DNA of 25,199 nucleotides from positions 1 through 25,199 of the IMG/VR virus record IMGVR_UViG_3300037487_002004. One strand, given 5' to 3'. Shown in pieces: positions 13,596-21,003 of the stretch (its first letter is position 1; every line of letters starts with the position of its first letter). Source of the stretch: a virus. The notes under the pieces were generated by a model. The model saw only the letters and a program-made list of their open reading frames with translations, did not search any database and was not told where the DNA came from. Position numbers and translations under genes: made by a program.

Positions 13596-13608
13596 GAGGC
13601 AGTGCCTC
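13596..13608 (-). other. short inverted repeat after the major tail protein gene
   Basis: GAGGCACTGCCTC on the minus strand is an almost perfect palindrome (5-6 bp stem) lying directly after the tail tube stop codon and before the chaperone ribosome-binding site. There is no T-run, so it is not a typical terminator. It might pause polymerase, protect the upstream mRNA end or be chance. Confidence 0.35.
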
Positions 13609-14034
13609 CTAGCTGGTGACGGTGACGACGCCGGTGATCTTGATCGTGACGTCGCAGGTGATCTTCTCGTCCGGCGTGATGGCGGCGAAGGGGCAGGCCG
13701 TCACGAGACCCGAGAACTGAAACGTCGTGGCCGTGGAGTCCGGCAGGACGATCTTGTAGACTCGGGCCGTGTTCGAGTCGAAGTCCGACTTCATTATCCC
13801 CCAGGTCCCCATCGTGAAGTTCATGCTCAGCGAGATCTCGCCGGAGTCCTTCATGCCGGCGATGAACTCCTTGTAGCCTCCCGTGCTGTCCAGGCTGGTC
13901 ACGTCGATCTGGTTCCGCTGCATCGTCGGTCCAGAGATCGAGTTGACCTCCGCGATGGCGACGAACACCGTGTTCGCCGGTGGAGTCGCCCTTGAGAAGG
14001 TGGTACCGACACCAGCTACCGCTCCGCTTGACAT
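13609..14034 (-). CDS. major tail (tube) protein
   Basis: This 141-residue protein is all-beta in character: FVAIAEVNSISGPTMQRNQI, DVTSLDSTGGYKEFIAGMKD and SGEISLSMNFTMG, ending ITCDVTIKITGVVTV. The 'SI.GP....n.idvT.ld..gg...fi.G..D.Ge' block is shared by siphophage tail tube subunits, which polymerise into hexameric rings around the tape measure. Its place directly before the G/GT chaperones confirms this. A related domain forms the N-terminal part of the larger protein encoded at 14102-15796. A purine-rich site (GGAAGGGAG) precedes the ATG. Confidence 0.88.
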   Translation of the reverse strand: MSSGAVAGVGTTFSRATPPANTVFVAIAEVNSISGPTMQRNQIDVTSLDSTGGYKEFIAGMKDSGEISLSMNFTMGTWGIMKSDFDSNTARVYKIVLPDSTATTFQFSGLVTACPFAAITPDEKITCDVTIKITGVVTVTS

Positions 14035-14101
14035 TGCTCGTTCTCCCTTCCTCGTTTCCCTTCCCTGAGAGTCGCTGCCGTTCCCTGGCCGCGACGTGAT
14101 C

Positions 14102-15796
14102 CTACCAGACCAGAGGTTCGACTGCGGTATGATGGAGGCGAGAGTGGAGGACCGCCACCGCCAAGCGGCCCAGGTGCATCTTGTTGGAGGTCGACGCGCG
14201 GCTCAGCCCGACCTCGATCAGGTCCAAGTCCGCAATGGTGAACGCCAGTCCCGTCGCCGGGTTGAGCTGGAGTACCTGCCGGTTGACCCCGTAGTAGCCG
14301 CCCGTCGTGATCGTATCGCTTCCATCGTCGTTGGCGGATCGCGTGGCTCCCGCCCCCGGGTTGAGCCCGTCGTAGCAGTCCAGGAACGGGGTGCCCGTGG
14401 ACAGTGCTCCCGCTACCTCACACCGGTAGAGCGATATCCCCTTCACGGCATAGATCTTGTCCGGCTCGTGCCCGGTCCAGACGCCGGAGATCGGCGTCAC
14501 TCCCACGGAGACGACCTGAACGCCGGTCGTGGCGTTGCGAAGGAACCCAGCGGCTACCTCCACGTCCTTGTCCGTCGGGATGCTCGGCCTCGGATTCTCG
14601 ATCGGAGCCCCGTCCATCGCGGACCAGAGGTCGTCCGTGGATCCCTGGGTGAAGTACGGAGCACCCGACTGCGAGGCTCCGATGGCCCAGGCGTCCTTCG
14701 TCACGTCGCGCACCGGCACGAGGTTGGTGATACCCCAGGTTCCCGTCATCCGCTCGCTTCCGTAGATGACGTGGTCATATCGAAAACGAACCCCGGCCGG
14801 CTGATCGAGTGTGCTGTAGCCAAGATGAAACCCGGATACCCCGTTCAAGGAATCCCACAACTCCTCGGATCCGATCAGGACGTCGTCGACATAGAAGAGG
14901 GTCTGGAAGCCGTCGTGTCTGCTGGCATAGAAAGCGATCTTGTACCACTGCCCCGGAACCAAGGCAGAAGACGACTCGAAGACCTTCGCGCCGTCAGCAT
15001 CGTAGACCCCAAGCAATCCGCCCGCAGTGAGCTTGAGGTAGACGTTTCCTCCGGCGATGACACCGGTCGCCACGAAAGCGACATCGGAGGGGAGCTGATC
15101 GCAGGAGAAATAGAAGCACAGCCAGGACCCATAATGCGTCGTGCCCACTGGCCGACCGTCATCTCCCACGGTCTGGACCGAAACATACGGCTGAGCTCCC
15201 ACCGATGAGTCCAGCAGGAGGACCCTCTCCCCGATGCCCTCGGTGGCGGTGCCGAGAGGGAAGGACACGTCATCGTAGGAAATGAAGAACTCGCCCCACC
15301 CGGTCTCGAACCCCATCATGTTGTAGACGGTCCCGGCGTAGTCCGGCTCAGGATCCTCCGGCTCCGGGATGGTCTCCAGGATGACGATCCTGCCGCTGAC
15401 CTTGAAGACGACCTCAGCGGAGATCTTCCCGTCCGGCAGGATCTCGTTGATCTTGCAGCTCATGGCGATGGCACGGAAGCGGAGCGTGCTCAAGGCGGAA
15501 TCCGGAAGCTCGATGCGGTACTCCCGCAGGACGCCCGCGACGAAGTCCGTCCGGAAGACGTCGTAGGTCGACCGCAGGAAGTTCGCCTGGATCGTGACCG
15601 CGCCGCCGTCGCGGATGCCTCCGATGTACTCGTGGTAGCCGCCGGCAGACCCGAGGTTCGAGACCTTGATCGCGTTGCGGCCGAGACCAGGACCGGAGAT
15701 GGAGGTGATGCCGGCGATCGGGAGGAAGACGCCGTCGTAGGCCACGGCTTCGCGCAGGAACCTCGCCCCGTGTCCGGTGATCGCCGCGGTGGTCAC
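14102..15796 (-). CDS. tail tube-like protein fused to a LamG/lectin-like domain
   Basis: This 564-residue protein has three parts. Residues 1-140 are a second tail-tube domain: VFLPIAGITSISGPGLGRNA, GGYHEYIGGIRDGGAVTI and LPDGKISAEVVFKVSGRIVI line up with the whole major tail protein downstream. An acidic Pro-rich linker follows at 145-152 (PEPEDPEP). Residues 155-350 look like a concanavalin/LamG jelly roll, with the hallmark PGQWYKIAFYASRHDG and LFYVDDVLIG. The final 200 residues (WSAMDGAPIENPRP, IYAVKGISLYRC) resemble beta-rich phage surface proteins. It is likely to be a minor tube subunit, or one occupying particular rings, that displays a carbohydrate-binding domain on the tail shaft. 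It is coupled to the terminator gene by ATGA. Sugar specificity cannot be told. Confidence 0.75.
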   Translation of the reverse strand: MTTAAITGHGARFLREAVAYDGVFLPIAGITSISGPGLGRNAIKVSNLGSAGGYHEYIGGIRDGGAVTIQANFLRSTYDVFRTDFVAGVLREYRIELPDSALSTLRFRAIAMSCKINEILPDGKISAEVVFKVSGRIVILETIPEPEDPEPDYAGTVYNMMGFETGWGEFFISYDDVSFPLGTATEGIGERVLLLDSSVGAQPYVSVQTVGDDGRPVGTTHYGSWLCFYFSCDQLPSDVAFVATGVIAGGNVYLKLTAGGLLGVYDADGAKVFESSSALVPGQWYKIAFYASRHDGFQTLFYVDDVLIGSEELWDSLNGVSGFHLGYSTLDQPAGVRFRYDHVIYGSERMTGTWGITNLVPVRDVTKDAWAIGASQSGAPYFTQGSTDDLWSAMDGAPIENPRPSIPTDKDVEVAAGFLRNATTGVQVVSVGVTPISGVWTGHEPDKIYAVKGISLYRCEVAGALSTGTPFLDCYDGLNPGAGATRSANDDGSDTITTGGYYGVNRQVLQLNPATGLAFTIADLDLIEVGLSRASTSNKMHLGRLAVAVLHSRLHHTAVEPLVW

Positions 15797-16197
15797 GGGT
15801 GGCTCGTCCGGTGGATGCGGAAGTTGACGGTCAACTGCGGACGGTGGTTCTCATCGTAGCCGACGAAGCCGACGTCCGAGAGGCAGGTGATCAGGATGTA
15901 GCGAGCGCCGTTGATGACAGGGCGGCGCTGAGCGATCAGCACGTCCCGGATCCGCTGGGCCATCTGGTGCGCCGCGACGTAGGCGCCACCTACCTTGCCG
16001 CCCCGCACCTGTACCTGAACGTTCGGCCTCTCGTAGGTGTACTCCAGCTCCGGACCCTCGCCGGGGTAGTCGTAGACGCCGACGGCCAGGGCGTTCGTCT
16101 CGGGGATCTCGGAGACGAAGAGGTTCGTCCCCAGGGTCAACCCGAGGGTGCCGTTGGCGATCAGGAGATCCTTGATGTCAACGCTGGGCGGGTTCAT
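15793..16197 (-). CDS. tail terminator / minor capsid-type protein
   Basis: This 134-residue protein is NPPSVDIKDLLIANGTLGLT, then YERPNVQVQVRGGKVGGAYV and AHQMAQRIRDVLI, ending HRPQLTVNFRIHRTS. The 'rP.vqv.VRg......a......i.d.L' block is found in tail terminator and 'minor capsid' proteins of siphophages that cap the tube and join it to the head. The location between the neck protein and the tail tube genes agrees. It overlaps both neighbours by ATGA. A C-terminal beta-strand with 'P...vNF.i.R' is also typical of the group. Exact Pfam membership was not checked. Confidence 0.75.
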   Translation of the reverse strand: MNPPSVDIKDLLIANGTLGLTLGTNLFVSEIPETNALAVGVYDYPGEGPELEYTYERPNVQVQVRGGKVGGAYVAAHQMAQRIRDVLIAQRRPVINGARYILITCLSDVGFVGYDENHRPQLTVNFRIHRTSHP

Positions 16198-16628
16198 GTG
16201 GCGTTGCTCTCTCCGGAGGACTGCATGCCACCGCCGGCCTGAGGCCTCAGCAGGTGCTGCACGTCGACCGCGGAGCCGAAGAGCTTCAGGATGTCATTGG
16301 AGGACTGCCACAGCGCCGTCTCCAGAAACTTCCACTGGGTCCCTTTGGCCCTGTAGTTCTTGTTGATCTCGTGGACGTAGGGTGCGTAGGCGGAGGTGTA
16401 GTAGATGACCCCGGTGTACCCGGCCTGTCCCTGCTTCTCGACCTGCGTGCCCATCGAGCGCCGGAGGTTGCCCGTGTCCACCGGCGTCAGCGGCGTGGCC
16501 CGGCGGCGCACCATGAGCAGCGCGGCGTGCATGGCGCCCTTGCAGGTCCGGTCCAGACCTTGCAGGATCTTGTTGAGATTCTTCGTCACCTCGGAGGAGT
16601 CGAGGGTCATGCTGGCCGGCGTCGCCAT
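16194..16628 (-). CDS. HK97 gp10-like neck / tail completion protein
   Basis: This protein has 144 residues. TPLTPVDTGNLRRSMGTQ followed by YYTSAYAPYVHE and QWKFLETALWQSS is the clear HK97 gp10-like signature: 'tPvdTG.Lr.s', 'YA.yvE.G' and a C-terminal 'fl..Al'. These proteins complete the head-to-tail joint in many siphophages. The C-terminus has a Gly/Ser-rich extension. It starts at ATG 16628 with GGGGAGGG upstream and overlaps the terminator gene by ATGA. Confidence 0.85.
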   Translation of the reverse strand: MATPASMTLDSSEVTKNLNKILQGLDRTCKGAMHAALLMVRRRATPLTPVDTGNLRRSMGTQVEKQGQAGYTGVIYYTSAYAPYVHEINKNYRAKGTQWKFLETALWQSSNDILKLFGSAVDVQHLLRPQAGGGMQSSGESNAT

Positions 16629-16647
16629 CGTCGATCCCTCCCCTCGC

Positions 16648-17010
16648 TCAGACCAGGAAGACCTTCCGCAGCGGGACTATCCCGCTCACGTCCCACGTCT
16701 TGCCGACGGACCGTATCTCCGCCGTGTCGAGCCCCTCGCCCGGAGTCTCTGCCCCGGAGGAGAGTTCCGCAAGGGTACAGAGCCGCAGGTGGCCCCCGAC
16801 CGCGAGGTCCTCCGCCACGTAGACCTGGGCCTTGGAGACCGCCTCCCGGCCTGCCTGGTCGACGAAGACGGCGTTCCCGTCCTGCCAGCGGCACTTGATC
16901 TCCCGAGGCGCCTCGTAGGTGGACCCGCCGTATCCGTCCGGCGTCGGGCCTCCCCAGTAGACCGCCTTCTGGTTCAACACCGATGAGACGATCTGCGACA
17001 TGCCAGGCAT
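16648..17010 (-). CDS. head closure / head-tail adaptor protein
   Basis: This protein has 120 residues. QKAVYWGGPTPDGYGGSTYE, FVDQAGREAVSKAQVYVAED and LAVGGHLRLCTL match a phage family found between connector and gp10-like genes, in which 'vYW...t.dgyG...y..P.ei..RW.d' opens a small beta barrel. By position and fold type it is expected to be the head closure (gpFII/gp16-like) protein that seals the portal-connector channel. The first ATG (17010) shares a base with the upstream stop (TGATG); a second ATG at 17001 would shorten it by three residues. Confidence 0.75.
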   Translation of the reverse strand: MPGMSQIVSSVLNQKAVYWGGPTPDGYGGSTYEAPREIKCRWQDGNAVFVDQAGREAVSKAQVYVAEDLAVGGHLRLCTLAELSSGAETPGEGLDTAEIRSVGKTWDVSGIVPLRKVFLV

Positions 17011-17375
17011 CAGCAGATCACCTTGACTTCGATCGGCCTCTTGGCGTTCTGGAGCGCGGCGAACCTCGCGTGCGTGTCCAGCAGGAGGACCTGCTGCCCG
17101 TAGGAGGTGAACTCCAGGCCCTTGCCGAACTGAGCGAAGCCGGCGTAGACCGCGTCGGCGTCGCCGATCTTCTGACTCATGAGGCGCGGATCACGGATGG
17201 CGATGAGGTGGGCCGCGAGCCACCGCTCGATCTCTCGAAGGTGTTGTTCCGTATAGCCTTCGTTGCCGACGACGGCTGAGACGAGCACGTTCGCAGCCGT
17301 CAGGAAGGGGTTGAGCTCGTCCTCGGTCAGGGCCGTGTCGATGATCGCCTTGACGTCAGCCTCGGTCGTTCGCAT
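17010..17375 (-). CDS. head-tail connector protein
   Basis: This 121-residue, mostly helical protein reads RTTEADVKAIIDTALTEDEL, then FLTAANVLVSAVVG and HLREIERWLAAHLIAIRDPR. The helical bundle beginning with 'v...i...l....f...An..v' and the 'EiErwLAAH..a' helix followed by YGQQVLLLD fits the small connectors of the HK97 gp6/DUF4054 kind, which bind under the portal. AAGGAGG lies a few bases before the ATG. It is the first gene of the head-tail joining block on the reading strand and is separated by 41 bp from the glycan cassette that lies upstream. Confidence 0.75.
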   Translation of the reverse strand: MRTTEADVKAIIDTALTEDELNPFLTAANVLVSAVVGNEGYTEQHLREIERWLAAHLIAIRDPRLMSQKIGDADAVYAGFAQFGKGLEFTSYGQQVLLLDTHARFAALQNAKRPIEVKVIC

Positions 17376-17416
17376 CGGAGCCTCCTTCTGAAATATGGTC
17401 GAAGTCTAGGCCCATG

Positions 17417-18412
17417 CTACCGCAGGTGCCACGGCGCATTCGCCCGCCGATGATGTTCGGCCAGTAGTTGATCGAAGATCCATGCGTAGGTCTTGGAGAT
17501 CCCATCCACGAGCGGGGTGTTCGGCTCCCATCCCAGGACGCTGCGGATCATAGAGTTGTCGCTGTTACGACCGGCCACACCTGTCGGGGAGTTGAGGAGG
17601 TAGTGTCGCTCCAGCTTGACGTTCGCGCAGGACTCCACGACTCCCACGAGTTCGTCCACGGTAACCTTCTCCGAGCTCCCGATATTCACCGGCTCGGAGC
17701 AGTTGCTCTCCATGAGCCGGAGGGTGCCCTCGATACAATCATCGATCCAGGTGAAGCTCCGCGTCTTGCTCCCGTCGCCCCAGATCTCGATTCCGCCTGC
17801 TCTGTTGATGACCGCCTCGGCCACCTTCCGGCAGATGGCGGCCGGCGCCTTCTCTCGACCGCCTCGAAAAGCCCCATGCGACCCATAGATGTTGTGGTAG
17901 CGAGCGACTCGGATCTGAAGTCCGACGTCCTCCGCGAAGTGCCGGCACATCCTCTCTGAGAACAGCTTCTCCCAGCCGTAGCCGTCCTCCGGGCTGGCCG
18001 GGTAGGCGTCCGCCTCGACCAGACCCCTGATCGACGGGTTCGTTTGCTTGTCGGCCGCGTAGACGCAGGCGGAAGAGGAGAAGAAGAATCGCTCCACCTT
18101 CGCCTCCGAAGCCGCCATGAGGAGGTGGGTGTTGATGAGGACGTTGAGCATGCACGCAACCTTGTGACTCTCGATGAAGCCGATCCCGCCCATGTCTGCC
18201 GCGAGGTTGTAGACCTTCGAGCACCCGGCGACAGCGGTGTGGCAGTCGGAGATTCGCTTCAGGTCTAGGACGCGGTTCTCAGCTTCCGGATGCTTCTGGT
18301 ACCAGTCGATGAATGGTTTGATGTCCACCGCGCGAACCTCGTTGCCGTCGGCGAGGAGGCGCTTTACCAACCAACCACCGATGAACCCGCCGGCTCCGCA
18401 GACCGCGATCAT
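17417..18412 (-). CDS. GDP-mannose 3,5-epimerase-like SDR enzyme
   Basis: This 331-residue extended short-chain dehydrogenase has its NAD site at GAGGFIGG (6-13). Strong GME features are YNLAADMGGIGFIESH (68-83), FFSSSACVY with Cys116, the catalytic YxxxK pair Tyr145 and Lys149 (YGWEK), RYHNIYGSHGAFRGGREKAP (171-190, Lys188), IWGDGSKTRSFTWIDDC and GVAGRNSDN. Plant GME uses an equivalent Cys and Lys for acid-base catalysis while turning GDP-D-mannose into GDP-L-galactose (or GDP-L-gulose). All these residues are present here, so activity is likely. The product would supply a donor for transferases in this cassette. An ATGA overlap links it to the dehydrogenase gene. Confidence 0.85.
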   Translation of the reverse strand: MIAVCGAGGFIGGWLVKRLLADGNEVRAVDIKPFIDWYQKHPEAENRVLDLKRISDCHTAVAGCSKVYNLAADMGGIGFIESHKVACMLNVLINTHLLMAASEAKVERFFFSSSACVYAADKQTNPSIRGLVEADAYPASPEDGYGWEKLFSERMCRHFAEDVGLQIRVARYHNIYGSHGAFRGGREKAPAAICRKVAEAVINRAGGIEIWGDGSKTRSFTWIDDCIEGTLRLMESNCSEPVNIGSSEKVTVDELVGVVESCANVKLERHYLLNSPTGVAGRNSDNSMIRSVLGWEPNTPLVDGISKTYAWIFDQLLAEHHRRANAPWHLR

Positions 18413-19506
18413 GGCAGGACCTCGTAGCAGAAACGGTCACCGTGGATTAGGCGAACCTGCTTGATCACGTCCTCGCGGTCGGCGATGAAAACCTTCTTGC
18501 CGGCCTCGCGAGCGAGGACCGCGAGCGCGAGCCGCTGCGACATCTCGATCATGTCGGTTCCTTCCTTGTAGGTCACGCCCACGATGCGGAAGAACTTCGA
18601 CGGGTCGAGTAGGACACGGGCAAGTTGCTCTTCGAGGTGCAGTTGGTTCTGGGCGTCGGAGGCGGCCGAGAGCCTTATGTCCAATCCCACGGCAGCCGCG
18701 GCCAACCCCAAGGCTCGATTGTCGCGGGGGAGGCACGGCCCACCGTAGCCGTCTCCGTATCGCATGTACCGATTCCCCACGCGGCTGTCATGGCCGATAC
18801 AGGACAGGGCGTTGTCCACGTCTCCGCCACACGCCAGCCTATGAAGAAGGTCTCCGATCGCATTGGCGAAGGAGATCTTCATGGTCAGAAAGCAGTTCAG
18901 GGCGATCTTCGTCACCTCTGCCGCCGTGATCCCCATATGGAAGATGAAGGCGTCGTTCTTGACGATGCGCCGGTAGACCTCGGTGATCGCCTCTCCGGCC
19001 TTGTCGTCGTCCTCTCCCACGAGGACCAAGTCGGGACGAGTCAGCCCCTTGAGGATCTCTCCCTGGGCGATGAACTCCGGGTTGTAGGACAGCCGAAACC
19101 GCTTTGACTTTGCGAGCATACTTGCCGAGAGGATGTAACCTGGCATCGTGGTGCAGCAGATCACGAGGTCCTTCTCTTCATCAGCCACGGGCAGGCGAGC
19201 CAACACGTCGTCGACGGCCGTGTGGTCATAACTCCCATTCGGAAGCGATGGAGTAGGAACGAACACGAAGGAGATCGGGCATGCCTCGACGACTTCCGGA
19301 ATCGTCTTCACGACAGAGAGGTCGAGAGTCTTCGCCATCAGCTCGTTCACGCCGGGCTCTTTGGAACGGAATGATCCGTCTTCGACGCTCCGCAGGTAGG
19401 GCAGGTCCTTATCCGTCGCCACGACCCTGAACCCGGCGTCAGCCGCGGCCAGCGCGAAGCACAGTCCGAGCTTTCCGACTCCGATGACGCCTACTGTTTC
19501 TGGCAT
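18409..19506 (-). CDS. UDP-glucose/GDP-mannose-type nucleotide-sugar 6-dehydrogenase
   Basis: This 365-residue protein has its NAD site at GVIGVGKLG (6-14). Other motifs are CTTMPGY (118-124), YNPEFIAQGEIL (141-152), EVTKIALNCFLTMKISFANA with Lys200 and Asn204, and the catalytic Cys258 in GYGGPCLPRDN (253-263). The C-terminal nucleotide-binding domain is shortened but keeps VTYKEGTDMIEMS with Lys314. The family oxidises a hexose 6-OH to a uronic acid on UDP-glucose, GDP-mannose or UDP-HexNAc; the sequence does not settle which. It is somewhat shorter than bacterial Ugd or AlgD. Its neighbour is GME-like, so GDP-mannose is a reasonable substrate guess. It is preceded by GAGGA before the ATG and overlaps the upstream transferase by 16 nt. 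Confidence 0.85.
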   Translation of the reverse strand: MPETVGVIGVGKLGLCFALAAADAGFRVVATDKDLPYLRSVEDGSFRSKEPGVNELMAKTLDLSVVKTIPEVVEACPISFVFVPTPSLPNGSYDHTAVDDVLARLPVADEEKDLVICCTTMPGYILSASMLAKSKRFRLSYNPEFIAQGEILKGLTRPDLVLVGEDDDKAGEAITEVYRRIVKNDAFIFHMGITAAEVTKIALNCFLTMKISFANAIGDLLHRLACGGDVDNALSCIGHDSRVGNRYMRYGDGYGGPCLPRDNRALGLAAAAVGLDIRLSAASDAQNQLHLEEQLARVLLDPSKFFRIVGVTYKEGTDMIEMSQRLALAVLAREAGKKVFIADREDVIKQVRLIHGDRFCYEVLP

Positions 19507-20366
19507 GCGCTGATCCTCAGCGCACCGTTCTCTTCGACGGTGGCATAGTTGATGAGACCCCAGTCCGCTCGGTTCTGATAACCGTCCTGATTGTAGCTCA
19601 TTCCTTCGGGAGGTTTGCCGTGGAACAGGTGATCATAAGCACCCGGAAGGTGTTGAAGAGTGACTCCTTGCCGGTGCATCTGCCACAAGATCTCACCGTC
19701 CATTCCAGACCGATGCCAGTACTCATTTCTGTGGATCGGACTGACCTCGTCGAATCCTTGCGCGACGGAGAGCATGGTCGTTCTACTGACCATAAGGAAG
19801 TTGCCACCGTAGTTTGCAGAGACCCTCCAGTCAGGACAGCGCCTGTCATCAAGATGCGATGTTCTGATCACATCTCTCGTCTGGGGATGAAGGTCTCTGT
19901 GAAGGCTCGGACGGAAGAAGTGCTGATCATCATCGACCACAGACTGTGCAACGACGGCCGCAAGCAACTCTTCGGACAGCATCACGTCCCCGTTCAGGAT
20001 GAGGACGTAACGGCCGGCGGCTCTGCGGATGCCGACGTTCTTGGCGAAGTGCTCGAAGAATCCGGTGGCGGGGATCAATCCCTCGGCTCTCGCGACGCTT
20101 TCACCAACGATGATAGTCCGCACTCTTCTATCTGCAAAGATCGGCTTGAGCTGATCGACCATGCACAATGGATCGCCAGGTGAGCACCAGTCGACGATGA
20201 TCCACTCCGCATTGATGTCCGTCCGTGCGAGCAGGTCTAGATTGTGAGAGACGGCCAAGCCGAACCGATCGACGAAAGGTAGACCGCCCGTGAAGACTCG
20301 TCCTCCTTTGGACGGATCGGACCCGTAGTCCTTGTTCCGTGCCGACGTGACGATGGAGAGGTCCAT
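19491..20366 (-). CDS. GT-A family glycosyltransferase (GT2-like)
   Basis: ATG 20366 is preferred to an upstream in-frame start at 20396. It shares a base with the previous stop (TGATG) and has AGGA close by, giving 291 residues. The opening DLSIVTSARN is a GT2-like first strand. INAEWIIVDWCSPGDPL replaces the common DDGS loop. The acceptor-metal motif appears to be NGDVMLSEELL (GDV in place of DxD). The later VSANYGGNFLMVSRTTML and MDGEILWQMHRQG match the C-terminal part of galactosyltransferase-like GT2/GT7 enzymes. Donor and acceptor are unknown. It is part of the glycan cassette between the dehydrogenase and an FkbM methyltransferase. Confidence 0.75.
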   Translation of the reverse strand: MDLSIVTSARNKDYGSDPSKGGRVFTGGLPFVDRFGLAVSHNLDLLARTDINAEWIIVDWCSPGDPLCMVDQLKPIFADRRVRTIIVGESVARAEGLIPATGFFEHFAKNVGIRRAAGRYVLILNGDVMLSEELLAAVVAQSVVDDDQHFFRPSLHRDLHPQTRDVIRTSHLDDRRCPDWRVSANYGGNFLMVSRTTMLSVAQGFDEVSPIHRNEYWHRSGMDGEILWQMHRQGVTLQHLPGAYDHLFHGKPPEGMSYNQDGYQNRADWGLINYATVEENGALRISACQKQ

Positions 20367-21001
20367 CACATCCTCATGTAGCAGGCGTCGCCCCACCAGC
20401 GGTGCACCATGTAGGTCTCAACCCTCTTGAACCCGCGCGCCGCCAGGTACTCGTCCAGCTCGCCGACCTGGACGCACCCTTCGTACAGCTCCGCGCAGTT
20501 GATCTCCGTGACGATGGCCTGGATCCCCCGAATGGTCTGCTCAGCACCGCGCAGAACGGCTCCCTCGTAGCCCTGCACGTCCATGCACAAAAAGTCGAAT
20601 ACCGCTCCCTCAATCTCGACTTCCTTGAGGACCCCGTCGAGCGTCCTCTGCGGAACGACAAGCTCGGAATCGAACACCACGTCCGGGGACATCTGGGTGT
20701 GCAGTTTTGGACGCAGACACGAGCTGGACATCCCCTTGTTCGCCGGATGGTGCTCGACGCTCATGGTGACCGTACCGTCCTCGGGACCCAGTGCCACCTG
20801 GAAGGCCCGAGGTCGCTTGACCTTCACGATCTTCTTGAGCAGCTCCGCGTAGGGCATCGGCAACGGCTCGAAGAACAAAGCGTCCTCGATGCCCATCGCG
20901 ACGAACGAGTCCACCTCCTGTCCCATGTGCGCCCCGACCTGGATCACGCCCTTGGGACGGAAGCGATGAAGCGCGAATATCTTCGCGGTGTCTACGAGCA
21001 T
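20366..21001 (-). CDS. FkbM-family methyltransferase
   Basis: ATG 21001 is chosen because GGGGAGG (21007-21013) lies five bases before it. A GTG at 21007 overlaps that site and the previous stop. The 211-residue protein has the SAM site KGVIQVGAHMGQEVDSF, then FFEPLPMPYAEL and FQVALGPEDGTVTM. The FkbM hallmark FLCMDVQGYEGAVLRGAE follows, with IVTEINCAELYEG after it. FkbM enzymes methylate hydroxyl groups, often of sugars, so modification of a glycan made by this cassette is likely. There is no transmembrane segment. Confidence 0.85.
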   Translation of the reverse strand: MLVDTAKIFALHRFRPKGVIQVGAHMGQEVDSFVAMGIEDALFFEPLPMPYAELLKKIVKVKRPRAFQVALGPEDGTVTMSVEHHPANKGMSSSCLRPKLHTQMSPDVVFDSELVVPQRTLDGVLKEVEIEGAVFDFLCMDVQGYEGAVLRGAEQTIRGIQAIVTEINCAELYEGCVQVGELDEYLAARGFKRVETYMVHRWWGDACYMRM

Positions 21002-21003
21002 GA

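Noticed and set aside
13207-13995. Plus-strand open frame of 262 codons opposite chaperone and tube genes
   Set aside because: It lies over two well-supported tail genes and the frameshift site; no motif or ribosome-binding site supports it.
14096-15208. Plus-strand open frame of 370 codons opposite the lectin-like tail gene
   Set aside because: The product is rich in Arg, Gly, Asp and His with no domain, while the minus strand gives a clear tube domain and jelly roll.
17376-17416. Promoter or attachment site at the border of the glycan cassette
   Set aside because: The 41 bp hold a ribosome-binding site for the connector gene but no clear -35/-10 pair, repeat or tRNA-like sequence.
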